From: Clostridia bacterium | GTDB lineage: Bacteria; Bacillota; Clostridia; Saccharofermentanales; Saccharofermentanaceae | DNA: 5,293 nucleotides | Assembly (NCBI GenBank): GCA_017881645.1 | Contig: JADGQQ010000116.1 | Span: forward strand, 1 to 5,293 | Reading direction: 5' to 3' | Shown: positions 4,874 to 5,293 of the stretch, piece after piece | Layout: each line of letters starts with the position of its first letter | How positions within the stretch are numbered: the first letter of the stretch is position 1 | Translations under genes and position numbers: made by a program | Notes under the pieces: model-generated | Told to the model about the DNA's origin: nothing | Seen by the model: only the letters and a program-made list of their open reading frames with translations | Databases searched by the model: none

Positions 4874-5293
4874 CTATTCCCAGCGAAAAATCTTAATCGA
4901 CACGCCGGTACAGACGACCGCGATCGATGCCGTCACAAGGATGGGCTTCAGGAAAGAAGAGAGCGGGTCGCCCATCCAGGTCCCCTGGAGAATTTCCACG
5001 CAGTACGTCAGAGGAATGAACTTGGAAATCGTAAGCATAACCTTGGGCAGCATCTGCAGCGGCATCGTCGCTCCGGAGAGAAACAGCATCGGGAAATAGA
5101 TGATATACGCGATCGCGCTGGCGGCCCGGATATTGGGAGCAACGGCTGCAATCAGGAAACCAATCGAAAAAATGCACGCCATCGACAGGAAATACGCAAA
5201 CAGGAACGGGAAAACATTTCCGAGGAAATGCAGATGAAAGACGCCGATGCCGACAACAATCAGAATCGCCGTGCCAATCATACTGAGCAGGCA
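4874..5293 (-). CDS. ABC-2 type transporter permease, C-terminal part (5' end outside window)
   Basis: The frame is open to the right edge of the window, so only the last 139 codons (CLLSMIGTAIL onward) are present. Together with an ATP-binding subunit, such permeases export drugs, lipids, polysaccharides or peptides across the cytoplasmic membrane. Visible features are several hydrophobic segments, at about residues 3-18, 22-50, 53-74 and 111-130 of the visible part. The signature AIAYIIYFPMLFLSGATMP, followed by LQMLPKVM, is typical of the ABC-2 family (DrrB/YadH-like). The C-terminal FRWE ending is also usual in that family. The substrate cannot be told. An ATPase gene would be expected upstream, to the right of the window. 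The Met at 5279-5281 is internal to the domain and should not be taken as the start. The gene ends 27 bases from a bidirectional terminator. Confidence 0.88.
   Translation of the reverse strand, partial: CLLSMIGTAILIVVGIGVFHLHFLGNVFPFLFAYFLSMACIFSIGFLIAAVAPNIRAASAIAYIIYFPMLFLSGATMPLQMLPKVMLTISKFIPLTYCVEILQGTWMGDPLSSFLKPILVTASIAVVCTGVSIKIFRWE

Overview
The window looks like chromosomal DNA of a low-to-mid GC Gram-positive bacterium, most likely Bacillota (Clostridia or Erysipelotrichia type). The evidence is strong AGGAGG-type ribosome binding sites close to the starts, sigma-A type promoters with perfect TATAAT boxes, simple hairpin terminators, and the protein families present. Nothing fixes genus or species. 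There are no tRNA or rRNA genes, CRISPR arrays or insertion sequences.

Layout, left to right. (1) Positions 40-1464 hold two plus-strand paralogs of the LURP-one-related (LOR/YxjI, tubby-like fold) family, about half identical in protein sequence. Between them is a 423-base gap. It begins with what appears to be the wreck of a third copy: its start codon overlaps the stop of the first gene, and its first nine codons are joined directly to a C-terminal piece of the domain. The rest of the gap carries several hairpins, and the second paralog has its own TATAAT promoter. (2) A strong hairpin terminator at 1583-1633 separates these from a convergent minus-strand gene (1651-2034) for a small four-helix membrane protein of unknown function. 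(3) That gene is divergent from a plus-strand gene (2214-2717) for a small predicted lipoprotein or secreted protein. (4) After an AT-rich control region with a 14-bp perfect palindrome, direct repeats and a good sigma-A promoter lies the largest gene (2854-4731). It encodes a 625-residue CASTOR/POLLUX-type ion channel with a two-helix pore followed by two RCK-like cytoplasmic units. (5) A very stable bidirectional terminator (4810-4847) separates it from a convergent minus-strand ABC-2 type transporter permease whose 5' end lies outside the window.

Each gene appears to be its own transcription unit or nearly so. There is no clear multi-gene operon and no evidence that the genes form one pathway. 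A loose membrane or ion-related theme (channel, small membrane protein, lipoprotein, ABC permease) is inference only. The points most worth a second look are the internally deleted third LOR copy, the prokaryotic CASTOR/POLLUX channel with its TGDTGN filter region, and the palindrome-plus-repeat element in front of that channel.
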